Source: Vibrio sp. STUT-A11 | GTDB lineage: Bacteria > Pseudomonadota > Gammaproteobacteria > Enterobacterales > Vibrionaceae | Length of the DNA stretch: 64,000 nt | Reading direction: 5' to 3' | NCBI RefSeq assembly: GCF_026000435.1 | Contig: NZ_AP026764.1 | Location: 1,116,001-1,180,000, forward strand | In this document: positions 16,835-25,536 of the stretch, in pieces | How positions within the stretch are numbered: position 1 is the stretch's first letter | Layout: every line of letters starts with the position of its first letter | Notes under the pieces: model-generated | What the model was told of the DNA's origin: nothing | Database searches by the model: none | Seen by the model: the letters and a program-made list of their open reading frames with translations, nothing else | Made by a program: the position numbers and the translations under genes

Positions 16835-18079
16835 ATGAACAAAGGACATTTAGCGACAACGTTGGTGCTATCTTCAGCACTGTTTACTACCGCATCTTGG
16901 GCAAAAGATTCCGTATTTGTCGGACATCTTGTCGACTTCTCTGGACCTACTGCTTATGTGAGTAAGCCATATGGTTCAGGTGTGCGCGATGCACTGCAGT
17001 GGATTAACCAAAATGGCGGCATCAACGGTACCGAATTAGAGTTTGAAACGGTTGATATGGCGTACAAGGTGCCAGTTGCAATTTCGAACTACAAACGTTG
17101 GGTTGCGCGTAAGAACATGGTGGCGCTGCAAGGTTGGGGTACGGCGGATACCGAAGCGTTAATCTCTTTTGTCACCAAAGACAAAGTACCAGTATTTTCG
17201 GCTTCTTACTCGGGCCACTTAACTGATCCAACAGGTAAAAACCCGAAAACTGCCAAGCCTGCTCCCTACAACTTCTTCTATGGCGCTTCTTACTCAGATG
17301 CCTGTCGTGCATTGGTGAAATGGGCGAAGGAAGACTGGGAATCGAAGGGCAATACCACCGCGCCTAAATTTACTCACATCGGTGATAACCACCCGTTCCC
17401 GAATGCGCCCAAAGAGGCGTGTGCAGAGTACGCCACAGAGCTGGGCTTTGAAGTGCAGAACCCAGTGGTTGTGTCACTTAAACCGGGTGATTTCAAAGCG
17501 CAATGTCTGTCACTTAAAGAGTCTGGTACCAACTACGGTTACATCGCTAACTTAGGTGGTTCGGTTATTTCTCTGGTGAAGTCGTGTAACACGGTCGGTA
17601 CTGATTTCCAGTACATGGCGAATATCTGGGGTGGTGATAAACCGGTTATTGAAGCGGCGGGTGACGGTCTAAAAGACTACGTTTTCCCGGGTATGACCGC
17701 ATTCTGGGGTGATGATACAGAAGGAATGAAACTGGTTGAAGAAATTTCTAAGGTCTCTGAGTCTGAGCCGGGCGAGTTCCGAACTCACCATTACATCCGT
17801 GGCGTGTGTTCTGCGTTCTACATGAAAGAAGCGATGGAATGGGCGAAAGATAATGGCGGTATTACTGGTGATAACATCAAAAAAGGCATGTACGTACACA
17901 AAAACTGGGTACCGAACGGGCTAGAGGGTGTGTGTATTCCTGCTAACTGGCAACCAGAAGACCATCGCGGCACAACAACTGTAAACGTGTTTATGGGTAA
18001 TAACCAAGGCGGCAAGGTCGACATTAAGAAAGTGTCTCAGGTTACATTGTCACGTCGTGATGATTGGCTAGGTTACTAA
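16835..18079 (+). CDS. Periplasmic solute-binding protein of the liv/ligase transporter
   Basis: 414 residues with a signal peptide (MNKGHLATTLVLSSALFTTA, cleavage expected after ASWA near residue 23) and the type I periplasmic-binding fold of the LivK/BraC family: VGHLVDFSGPTAYVSKPYGS at the start and ELEFETVDMAYKVPVAISNY following. It is larger than LivK (about 370). The family includes binders of branched-chain amino acids, amides, aromatic and fatty acids; the ligases in this operon suggest a carboxylic acid ligand rather than an amino acid (inference). A hairpin follows its stop codon. Confidence 0.88.
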   Translation: MNKGHLATTLVLSSALFTTASWAKDSVFVGHLVDFSGPTAYVSKPYGSGVRDALQWINQNGGINGTELEFETVDMAYKVPVAISNYKRWVARKNMVALQGWGTADTEALISFVTKDKVPVFSASYSGHLTDPTGKNPKTAKPAPYNFFYGASYSDACRALVKWAKEDWESKGNTTAPKFTHIGDNHPFPNAPKEACAEYATELGFEVQNPVVVSLKPGDFKAQCLSLKESGTNYGYIANLGGSVISLVKSCNTVGTDFQYMANIWGGDKPVIEAAGDGLKDYVFPGMTAFWGDDTEGMKLVEEISKVSESEPGEFRTHHYIRGVCSAFYMKEAMEWAKDNGGITGDNIKKGMYVHKNWVPNGLEGVCIPANWQPEDHRGTTTVNVFMGNNQGGKVDIKKVSQVTLSRRDDWLGY

Positions 18080-18092
18080 TTACAAGAAAGGA

Positions 18093-18116
18093 ACAGGTGA
18101 GAGGTAACTCTCACCT
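18093..18116 (+). other. Intercistronic hairpin after the solute-binding gene
   Basis: A perfect 10-bp stem CAGGTGAGAG/CTCTCACCTG is closed by GTAA, a GNRA-type tetraloop. No T-run follows; instead AAGGAG of the next gene comes directly. That argues for a 3' stability element that raises the binding-protein mRNA relative to downstream genes rather than a terminator. Confidence 0.7.
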
Positions 18117-18133
18117 GCACAAGGAGTGGCTTG

Positions 18134-18955
18134 ATGAGTGAATTAGCAACGAATATCGAACCAGCAGAAATTCTGCTCTCGGTGAACAATATCGAAGTGG
18201 TCTATGACGAAGTAATCCTGGTACTGCGTGGTGTGAGCCTTGAAGTGCCAAAAGGTCAGATCGTGACGCTATTAGGGGCCAACGGTGCAGGTAAATCGAC
18301 CACACTAAAAGCGATTTCTGGCTTGTTAAAAACGGAAGATGGTGAAGTGACCCGCGGTGAAATCAACTTCATGGGCGAGCGCATTGACAACCAGAGCCCA
18401 GAAGAAATTGTCCGTTCAGGGATCTTTCAGGTGATGGAAGGACGTCGAATTGTCGAAGACATGACAGTGATTGAGAACCTTCGTCTAGGCGCATTTACCC
18501 GCAACGACAACGAGGTCGAGAAAGACATCGAAATGGTATTCGACTACTTCCCTCGACTGAAAGAGCGCACTGGCCTTGCTGGTTATTTGTCTGGCGGTGA
18601 GCAGCAAATGCTCGCAATTGGCCGCGCACTTATGGCTCGGCCGAAAATGATCTTACTGGATGAACCTTCTATGGGGCTGTCTCCGTTGTTGGTGAAAGAA
18701 GTGTTCAGCATCATCAAGAAGATTAATAAAGATCAGGGCATCACCATGTTGCTGGTGGAGCAGAACGCGAACTTTGCCCTTCATGCAGCCGATTACGGTT
18801 ACATCATGGAATCAGGCAAAATTGTGCTCGATGGCACTAAGCATGAGCTGCTCAACAATGAAGATGTGAAAGAGTTCTACCTTGGTGGTGGCGATGAAGA
18901 GCGCAAAAGCTTTAAGAACTTAAAATCTTACAAACGTCGTAAGCGTTGGTTATAA
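18134..18955 (+). CDS. Branched-chain amino acid-type ABC transporter ATP-binding protein (LivF-like)
   Basis: 273 residues from ATG 18134, 7 nt after AAGGAG. Walker A is GANGAGKST, the signature is YLSGGEQQMLAIGRALMARP, and Walker B is ILLDEPSMGLSPLLV, typical of LivF. The C-terminus carries a basic tail (KSFKNLKSYKRRKRWL) beyond the normal LivF end. It is the second ATPase of the importer. Confidence 0.9.
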   Translation: MSELATNIEPAEILLSVNNIEVVYDEVILVLRGVSLEVPKGQIVTLLGANGAGKSTTLKAISGLLKTEDGEVTRGEINFMGERIDNQSPEEIVRSGIFQVMEGRRIVEDMTVIENLRLGAFTRNDNEVEKDIEMVFDYFPRLKERTGLAGYLSGGEQQMLAIGRALMARPKMILLDEPSMGLSPLLVKEVFSIIKKINKDQGITMLLVEQNANFALHAADYGYIMESGKIVLDGTKHELLNNEDVKEFYLGGGDEERKSFKNLKSYKRRKRWL

Positions 18956-18964
18956 GGAGCAGTG

Positions 18965-20167
18965 ATGAACGAATTATTCGATGCAAAAGAGTCTTTATCT
19001 CCCGTAGAGAGAGAAGAGTCCCTGTTTCAGCATTTGCCAACACTGATTGAAAACGCGAAGACACACAGCGAGCACTATGCCAAAATTTTTGCGGATATCG
19101 ATTCTTCAGTCGCGGTCAATCGTGAAGGTCTTTCTCTGCTACCGATTACACGCAAGTTTAATGTCCCAAATCAGCAGCAACTCAAGCCGCCGTTTGGTGG
19201 CTTAAATAGTGTCGTTATCGGCCAAATGGCACGCGTGTTTCAGTCTCCAGGTCCTTTGTATGAAGCACAAACGGATGAATCTGACTTCTGGCGAATGGGG
19301 CGAGCATTTCACGCTGCAGGGTTTCGCTGTGGGGATTTAGTCCACAACACGTTATCTTACCATTTCTCTCCGGGCGGATTTATTATGGATGGCGGGGCGA
19401 GAGCCTGCGGTTGTGCAGTATTTCCGGCTGGAGTAGGCAACACCGAAGCGCAGATTGAAGCGATCAAACAGCTTCAGCCAACTGGCTACACCGGGACACC
19501 ATCTTACCTAATTACTTTGTTAACCAAGTATCAAGAGCAATACGGTGAGAAGCCGAGCCTTACTAAGGCTCTGGTTTCTGGAGAAGCGGTCACTGCAGAC
19601 ATGCAAAAAGCGTTTTCAGACTTGGGCATTGCAGTGTCTCAAGCGTATGCGAGCGCAGAACTTGGTTTGATTGCTTATCAGGTTTCTGGAGAGCAAGGCT
19701 TAGTGATTGCAGAGGATATCATTGTCGAAATCGTTAACCCTGATGGTATGCCTGTTCAATCAGGTGAAATCGGTGAGGTGGTGGTGACATCTTTGGATGA
19801 AAAGTTTCCGCTTATTCGCTACGCAACCGGTGATCTCTCTGCTTACATCGAAAGAGAGTCTGACTCACTACGTACTAATTCGCGCATAAAAGGCTGGATG
19901 GGGCGTGCCGATTCGGCAGTCAAAGTTAAAGGCTTATTTGTTTATCCACACCAGATACAGGAAGTGTGTCGTCGTCATGAAATTACCGGCTCGTTAAAAG
20001 TTGAGCGCGATGGTTTCAGCGATATGATTACTTTCTGTTGCCAGGAAGATCACGTTTCTGCCGATGATATTCAAGCAACGTTGCAGTCTGTGACTAAGCT
20101 CAAAGGCAAGGTACAGTTTGTACCAAACAGCGCAGAACAACCATTGATCAACGATTTGCGTAATTAG
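18965..20167 (+). CDS. Phenylacetate-CoA ligase-like adenylate-forming enzyme (PaaK family)
   Basis: 400 residues from ATG 18965 (AAGGAG 5-6 nt upstream). It shows PaaK-type motifs: RMGRAFHAAGFRCGDLVHNT, TGYTGTPSYLITLLTKYQEQ in the substrate region, YASAELG in place of the usual YGxTE/YGSTE, RYATGDLS, and the C-terminal GRADSAVKVKGLFVYPHQIQ. It is slightly shorter than PaaK (about 430). It ends the operon, giving the transporter a second CoA ligase with probably different substrate range; activation of aryl or short branched acids is possible. There are no paa genes in the window. Confidence 0.82.
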   Translation: MNELFDAKESLSPVEREESLFQHLPTLIENAKTHSEHYAKIFADIDSSVAVNREGLSLLPITRKFNVPNQQQLKPPFGGLNSVVIGQMARVFQSPGPLYEAQTDESDFWRMGRAFHAAGFRCGDLVHNTLSYHFSPGGFIMDGGARACGCAVFPAGVGNTEAQIEAIKQLQPTGYTGTPSYLITLLTKYQEQYGEKPSLTKALVSGEAVTADMQKAFSDLGIAVSQAYASAELGLIAYQVSGEQGLVIAEDIIVEIVNPDGMPVQSGEIGEVVVTSLDEKFPLIRYATGDLSAYIERESDSLRTNSRIKGWMGRADSAVKVKGLFVYPHQIQEVCRRHEITGSLKVERDGFSDMITFCCQEDHVSADDIQATLQSVTKLKGKVQFVPNSAEQPLINDLRN

Positions 20168-20191
20168 CAAGGTTAGAATAAGGCTAGGAGA

Positions 20192-20228
20192 TAAGGGATA
20201 GCGAAATAAATCGCGTATCCCTTTCTTT
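20192..20228 (+). terminator. Terminator of the liv/ligase operon
   Basis: The stem AAGGGATAGCGA/TCGCGTATCCCTT has one bulged base and a short A/T loop, followed by TCTTTT. It is 25 bp after the PaaK-like stop codon. Confidence 0.8.
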
Positions 20229-20267
20229 TGCAGTGATAGCAAGTTGAAAGAGGAGAGAACAAGGACA

Positions 20268-20870
20268 ATGAAAACGACGGATTCACCAGTAATCAATGAA
20301 CAATTTTGGGATGATCTGTTTACCAAAGGCACAATGCCTTGGGATCGAAATCAAGCTCCTGAAGAGCTGAAATGTTATTTAAGCCGTATCCCCGATGATG
20401 TTCAATCTGTGTTTATTCCCGGCTGCGGTGCAGCGTATGAGGTATCCCACTTTGTTGAACATGGACATGATGTCATCGCGATGGATTATAGTGAAGAAGC
20501 CGTAAACTTGGCAAAATCTAAGCTTGGTCAACATCAGGATAAAGTCGTACTTGGAGACGTGTTTAGCGAAGCGTTATTCCAGACGTTTGACGTGATTTAT
20601 GAACGTGCATTTTTGGCTGCGTTACCAAGAGATAAGTGGGAAGATTACTTTGCCATGATTGATAGGCTATTAACTTGTGGTGGTTTGTTGGTGGGTTATT
20701 TTGTCATAGATGATGAGTACCGTTCGCGTTTTCCTCCCTTTTGTTTACGTAGCGGAGAGTTAGCACAACGGTTAGAGTCGTCTTTCAATCTGATTGAATC
20801 TTCACCTGTCACCGATAGCGTTGACGTGTTCAAAGGTAAAGAGCACTGGATGGTGTGGCAGAAGAGGTAG
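20268..20870 (+). CDS. SAM-dependent methyltransferase, thiopurine/thiol methyltransferase-like
   Basis: 200 residues from ATG 20268 (AAGGA upstream; an in-frame TTG at 20244 is less likely). The TPMT-family start FWDDLFTKGTMPWDRNQAPE is followed by the SAM-binding VFIPGCGAAYEVSHFVEHGH and the VIAMDYSEEAVNLAKSKL segment, then VIYERAFLAALPRDKWEDYF. Relatives methylate thiols, selenium or tellurium compounds, or harmful anions. It is monocistronic and convergent with the sulfite dehydrogenase operon. Confidence 0.85.
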   Translation: MKTTDSPVINEQFWDDLFTKGTMPWDRNQAPEELKCYLSRIPDDVQSVFIPGCGAAYEVSHFVEHGHDVIAMDYSEEAVNLAKSKLGQHQDKVVLGDVFSEALFQTFDVIYERAFLAALPRDKWEDYFAMIDRLLTCGGLLVGYFVIDDEYRSRFPPFCLRSGELAQRLESSFNLIESSPVTDSVDVFKGKEHWMVWQKR

Positions 20871-20902
20871 CGATTTGTTGAGGTCTCAAATCAGACAAAT
20901 CA

Positions 20903-21562
20903 CTACTGACCATAATACGTTGACAAATAATCAAGCACGGCTTCTCGATCATCGCCAGCTAGATCTTCCATACCTTGCTCTTCTATCATCCAGTCGAGCA
21001 TGCTATCCCAACGCTTTCTGCTTAAGCCCTGTTGGGCGACCATATGTAAAGAGTGACATGCCGAACATATAGCCGCCACAAGTTCCATGTTTTCCCCTGG
21101 TGTTAAGATGCCATCGCCCGCTGATTTGACCTCCATACCAGACGAAGGGGTGACCCAATCAGGAGGTGAAGGGTTTTTCGTGGCAAGCCAAGCGATGATC
21201 GCGGCGCGCGCGCCTGGATCTTTTACCCCCGGGTACACCATATTGGTTCCTGGAGCAAACTCTTCTGGTGAAGCTATGAATGCATCTAGCTTTTCAGCAT
21301 CCCATTTTCCTTGGTGTTGTTTGATTCCTTCGCTGTAATCGAAACCCTCAAAACTGGCGATAGTGCGCTCTGCCAGTCCCCATAGCGGAGGGCCAACAAC
21401 CGTAACTCCGTCTGGCTCAAATTGGTGACAGGCTTTGCATACCATGGCTTGTTGTTCGCCGGCTGCAATCAACGCTTCGTCAGCTAGAGCAACATCATTA
21501 GAAAGGGCAATTAGCGCAACTGAGAGCGGGAAGACCCGCTCCTTGATTTTGTTGTGTTTCAC
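20903..21562 (-). CDS. Periplasmic diheme c-type cytochrome (SorB-like partner of sulfite dehydrogenase)
   Basis: 219 residues. A signal-like N-terminus (about residues 1-27, ending VALA) is followed by two heme c sites, CKACH at 42-46 and CSACH at 166-170. Met108 in TNMVYPG fits an axial ligand of the first heme; the second domain resembles the short c-type domain of SorB/SoxD-like proteins. It lies 5 bp after the molybdenum enzyme gene and should receive its electrons in the periplasm. Confidence 0.82.
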   Translation of the reverse strand: MKHNKIKERVFPLSVALIALSNDVALADEALIAAGEQQAMVCKACHQFEPDGVTVVGPPLWGLAERTIASFEGFDYSEGIKQHQGKWDAEKLDAFIASPEEFAPGTNMVYPGVKDPGARAAIIAWLATKNPSPPDWVTPSSGMEVKSAGDGILTPGENMELVAAICSACHSLHMVAQQGLSRKRWDSMLDWMIEEQGMEDLAGDDREAVLDYLSTYYGQ

Positions 21563-21567
21563 CGTTC

Positions 21568-22881
21568 TTACCCCTTAACCACTAACGCTACGCGATGGAA
21601 GGTGTTGTTCAGGTATCCTTTTGGATTCCAAGCGATGGCAAAAGGTTGGCTAACATTCTGATCATCTGTGGCTTTTGCCCAAACTTCGTAATATCCAGGC
21701 TGAGGGAATTTCACTTTAGCATTAAAGGTTTGCCATGCTCCCTCGTTTGCTGGATCGGCGAGATCGGCATCCATCCATGTTGCGCCAAAATCGATAGAGA
21801 GCTGGACTTTGGTCACTTTACGATCACCAGACCAGGCATGACCGCGCACTGCTACTTCGTTTCCTGCAACTTGGGAGTTGGTTTGTGGTGAAGTGATAAG
21901 TGATTTCACTGGCATGCGTTCAATGATCTCAAAATCCTCTTTTGCGACTTCTTCACCAGGTGCGACTGGTCGGTTTGGTACGCGATAGGAGGTGCCTGTC
22001 ATTTTAGGGCCGTCGTGAATCTGATCGCGGATTTGAATTCGTGTCAGCCATTTTTGCGAGCAGGAACCCGGCCAGCCCGGCACCACCAAACGCAAAGGCG
22101 CCCCATTCATTGGGTGAAGTGGTTCTCCGTTTTGTTCGAAAGCGATAAGGTTTTCCGATCCCATGGCTTTGGCAATGGGCACGCCACGAGATATCGGTAA
22201 TTTGTCTTCCTGACCAGAAAGGTGTTTATCTGCACCGTAGTGTGCCGTATAAACCGCACCGTCTTTGACTCCAGCCGCTTTGAGAACATCAGCTAGCCTC
22301 ACTCCCGTCCAGCTTGAGCAGGCAACCGCACCATAAGTCCATTGATTACCAGACGCTTTGGGATCGAAAAACGCACGGCCATTACCGCCACATTCCACAA
22401 CGAGTTGTTGCTCAATAACATCGAAGTCTTTCTTCAAATCGGCAATCGTCAGTGACATGGGTTTGTCCACTAAACCATCGATGGTTAAGCTCCAAGCTTC
22501 GGCCTTGACTTCGGTCGGTGGGATACCATTGTTGCGTATAAAGTGTCTGCGTGTCGGGGTGATGTCGTCATTAAGAAGATGAGGTGGTGTTTCGGCATTC
22601 ATGGGCCGGTCGTTGAGTACAGTCAGACCATCTTTACCTTCAATCATCACATCGTCTAGCCCTTCCGCAAAAGCCGCTGGAATAATACCTGCGGGCATAT
22701 TTCGGTGGAAGGGAATGGCTCCGCCAAGCACGGCTGCCATGGTGGCTAACCCTGCACCTTTTAAGAAGCCCCGCCTGTCTGGGTAACTGACTCGGCCAAA
22801 GACTTTCTTATCCGCAGACTCAGGATTTTTTTCATAATATTTATAGATCCCTTGCGGCTTGTTTTTCTCGTTCTCACTCAT
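21568..22881 (-). CDS. Molybdopterin-dependent sulfite dehydrogenase catalytic subunit (SorA/SoxC-like)
   Basis: 437 residues. A twin-arginine signal (DRRGFLKG, Arg 36-37, then a hydrophobic stretch) exports the folded protein. The Mo-ligating cysteine is Cys164 in VVECGGNGRAFFDP; a sulfite-oxidase-fold domain is followed by a C-terminal Mo-co dimerisation domain (about residues 320-437). Other motifs are LHPMNGAPLRLVVPGWPGSC and WLTRIQIRD. The length is like SoxC (about 430), but no sox genes are present, so oxidation of sulfite to sulfate with the adjacent cytochrome is the likelier role. SoxC-like sulfane dehydrogenase remains possible. Confidence 0.85.
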   Translation of the reverse strand: MSENEKNKPQGIYKYYEKNPESADKKVFGRVSYPDRRGFLKGAGLATMAAVLGGAIPFHRNMPAGIIPAAFAEGLDDVMIEGKDGLTVLNDRPMNAETPPHLLNDDITPTRRHFIRNNGIPPTEVKAEAWSLTIDGLVDKPMSLTIADLKKDFDVIEQQLVVECGGNGRAFFDPKASGNQWTYGAVACSSWTGVRLADVLKAAGVKDGAVYTAHYGADKHLSGQEDKLPISRGVPIAKAMGSENLIAFEQNGEPLHPMNGAPLRLVVPGWPGSCSQKWLTRIQIRDQIHDGPKMTGTSYRVPNRPVAPGEEVAKEDFEIIERMPVKSLITSPQTNSQVAGNEVAVRGHAWSGDRKVTKVQLSIDFGATWMDADLADPANEGAWQTFNAKVKFPQPGYYEVWAKATDDQNVSQPFAIAWNPKGYLNNTFHRVALVVKG

Positions 22882-23271
22882 GATGCGTTCCTTTATCGGT
22901 TAACACCCAAGAACTTCTATATCACTTTTGTAGTTCTGTAGGTCGTCTCACCGAGCTCTACAAATAACGTTTGAAATAAGTTTTACATCACTAACAGTAG
23001 TCGACTATTGATAGTCTTAACAATATTTGTGAAAAATAAGGTCATCAGTAGAAAGGTACAGAGATAACCTTTCCTAAACGTGATGTGCATATTGATGGTG
23101 AAATTAAAGTCTCTCGGGAACGTTAGCCAATCCTGTCCAGACTCCTCGTTTCATGGGATGGCTCCTTAACCCCTAAAATCTTGAACCTCAGCAATACTCG
23201 CAGATTGTGTGAATGCGCAAAAGGTTGCATTATGTGTACTTCGTTTTCTTCACTAGAGAAGCAGGGAAATA
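22882..23271. other. 390-bp intergenic region
   Basis: The divergent promoter region of the sulfite dehydrogenase operon and the nitronate monooxygenase gene. No convincing open frame, RNA gene or strong palindrome is seen in it. Confidence 0.5.
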
Positions 23272-24315
23272 ATGAACTCAAGATATAAAGATTTATTAGG
23301 TACTGAACTTTGCGTTATCCAGTCGCCGATGGCGGGTGTGCAAGGAAGTGATCTGGCCATTGCTGTGAGTGAAGCGGGAGGGCTAGGCTCTTTACCTTGC
23401 GGTATGTTAAGCATTGACCAAATCATCAGTGAAATTGAGTTAATTAAAGCGGCAACGAGCAAACCGTTTAACCTCAACTTCTTCTGTCATGAAGCTTTTC
23501 CTTTCAATCAACAGCGTCAAGCGATTTGGAAAAATGAGTTAAAACCGTTTTTTGATGAACTTGATTTAGATATGAAGCTTGCGGCTGGTGGCGCGAACAG
23601 GGTGCCATTTAGCCATGAGATAGCGGATGCGATTGAACCGTTTTCTCCGGAGTTCATTAGCTTTCATTTTGGTCTGCCCGATAGTGATTTATTAGAGCGA
23701 GTCAAACGATGGGGCACCAAAGTCGTGTCATCTGCGACGACGGTAGAGGAAGCACTTTGGTTAGAGTCTCGCGGAGTAGATGGTATTATTGCGCAAGGAA
23801 TAGAAGCAGGAGGTCACCGTGGAATGTTCTTATCCAAAGATATCTCTACGCAAATGGGGTTGGTGGCACTTCTTCCTCAAATTGTAAACCGGGTCAATGT
23901 TCCTGCGATAGCTGCCGGTGGTATAGCGGACAGCCGCTCAGTACAGTCTTGTTTGCAACTAGGAGCGACAGCAGTACAAGTCGGGACGGCTTATCTATTA
24001 TGTAAAGAAGCTCAAACGTCGCCACTGCATAGACAGGCTTTGAAAGAAGCGAAATCACAACATACCGCATTAACGAACATTTTTTCTGGTAAACCAGCTC
24101 GTGGCATTGTCAATCGAGCAATGAGAGAACTGGGTTATATGAGCGCGTCCGTGCCGGAATTCCCATTCGCCTCGATTGAAATGGCGCAACTACGAAAACA
24201 AGCCGAGAGCCAGGGCATGGATGACTTCTCGCCTTTATGGTGCGGCCAAAATACGCAAGGTTGCCAAGAAATATCGGCAAGAGAGATGACACTCCAGTTA
24301 GCTGGGCTGCGTTAA
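23272..24315 (+). CDS. Nitronate monooxygenase (2-nitropropane dioxygenase family)
   Basis: 347 residues, FMN-binding TIM barrel. Visible are the N-terminal IQSPMAGVQGSDLAIAVSEA, the central GIIAQGIEAGGHRGMF with the catalytic-type histidine, the phosphate-binding PAIAAGGIADSRSVQSCLQL, and GATAVQVGTAYLLCKEA. Such enzymes oxidise toxic alkyl nitronates such as propionate-3-nitronate; some homologues have other roles, so the assignment is at family level. It is a single gene, convergent with the LysR gene downstream. Confidence 0.87.
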   Translation: MNSRYKDLLGTELCVIQSPMAGVQGSDLAIAVSEAGGLGSLPCGMLSIDQIISEIELIKAATSKPFNLNFFCHEAFPFNQQRQAIWKNELKPFFDELDLDMKLAAGGANRVPFSHEIADAIEPFSPEFISFHFGLPDSDLLERVKRWGTKVVSSATTVEEALWLESRGVDGIIAQGIEAGGHRGMFLSKDISTQMGLVALLPQIVNRVNVPAIAAGGIADSRSVQSCLQLGATAVQVGTAYLLCKEAQTSPLHRQALKEAKSQHTALTNIFSGKPARGIVNRAMRELGYMSASVPEFPFASIEMAQLRKQAESQGMDDFSPLWCGQNTQGCQEISAREMTLQLAGLR

Positions 24316-24347
24316 TTTTAAATATTTATAGAGATTGGTAGTACGAT

Positions 24348-25331
24348 TTAATCTCCCTGAGGTTGATGATGAGCACTCTGAATCGCATTGAGCGTATCGC
24401 GCACCAGTTCCTGAGTTTGTTGCTTGAGCAGCTTTACAAACTGCACTTCAATATCGCTCAATGAGACCGTTTCTGGCGTTACAAGATACATTTCGGTCAC
24501 GGGCAGTGATTCATAGGGAGGAAGTGGCCACAGCAGTCCTTGTGCAACGTAAGGTTTGGCGCTTTCGACAGTCAGTGCGCCGAAGCCGATGCCTGCCATG
24601 ATCATGCGACGAACTTCCTCAACATTGGACGAAACGGCAACTAATTTACCCCAAAACTGCTGTTGTTCACGAAAGTGGGCGATAGCGTCCAGTCCTTCTC
24701 CAGGCTGGTCACTTTCAAAAGAGATGTAGGGCAAGCCTTTAATTTCATCCAGGGTTAAATCTTCGCGTCCAAAGCTCGGGTGGGTTCGTCCGCAATAGAA
24801 TCCCATCTGCTCATAGCCGAGAAAGTCACAGCGAATGCCTGTTTTGGCTATTTTCTTATTACTCAATCCGATGTGCAACAAACCGTCAGCGACGTGACTG
24901 ACGATATCAGCGCTTGGATGGGTATTAACGTTAAAAATAACATTCGGGTACAGCGCGTGATAGTTCATCAGTGTGGAATCGAACGCCGGGCACTGCAGAT
25001 GACTGGCTACCTCAATCGTCAACTCGCCTTGAATATTATCCGCTTGATCAACAAATTGATCCGCCATGTTGCCGATGATACGACTTACTGATGACGCATA
25101 CTCGTAAACTCGCATCCCATGCAGAGTAAGAGAGAACACGCCTTTTTTACGCAGGATGAGGCGTTTATCTACGTGCTCTTCAAGTCGTTTTAACGCATTA
25201 CTTACGCTGGGTTGGCTGAGCGACAACTTGCGCGCAGCAGCACTGATACCACCTTCGTTAACAATGGTTAAAAACGTATACAGTAAGTTCCAGTCGAGAT
25301 TACGTAAAAGGCGGTCTTTAGGGTTGAGCAT
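24348..25331 (-). CDS. LysR family regulator, divergent from the D-glutamate operon
   Basis: 327 residues from ATG 25331, chosen for the strong AAGGAAAGAAGGA upstream; an in-frame start at 25394 would add 21 unconserved residues. The helix-turn-helix NLLYTFLTIVNEGGISAAAR continues into LSLSQPSVSNALKRLEEHVD; the effector domain has IEVASHLQCPAFDSTLMNYH and VRRMIMAGIGFGALTVESAK. It is divergent from the ABC-dgcN-dgcA operon with a 205-bp gap, so it is the likely regulator of that operon. Confidence 0.88.
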   Translation of the reverse strand: MLNPKDRLLRNLDWNLLYTFLTIVNEGGISAAARKLSLSQPSVSNALKRLEEHVDKRLILRKKGVFSLTLHGMRVYEYASSVSRIIGNMADQFVDQADNIQGELTIEVASHLQCPAFDSTLMNYHALYPNVIFNVNTHPSADIVSHVADGLLHIGLSNKKIAKTGIRCDFLGYEQMGFYCGRTHPSFGREDLTLDEIKGLPYISFESDQPGEGLDAIAHFREQQQFWGKLVAVSSNVEEVRRMIMAGIGFGALTVESAKPYVAQGLLWPLPPYESLPVTEMYLVTPETVSLSDIEVQFVKLLKQQTQELVRDTLNAIQSAHHQPQGD

Positions 25332-25536
25332 GTCCTTCTTTCCTTGAATGGTTACTTGAGCGAATACCCCATAGCGATAGGCTATGTATATCATACTAAT
25401 TCATCATTATGGCTTTTAACTACTTTTTTTACATACTCATTACTGTCTTTGTGACCGTTTGCTGAAGTAGAAGGGAGATGTCTTCTTAGCGAGCGAGAAT
25501 CTGGAATGAAACGATAACAAAAGTAGAAGGGAATCC

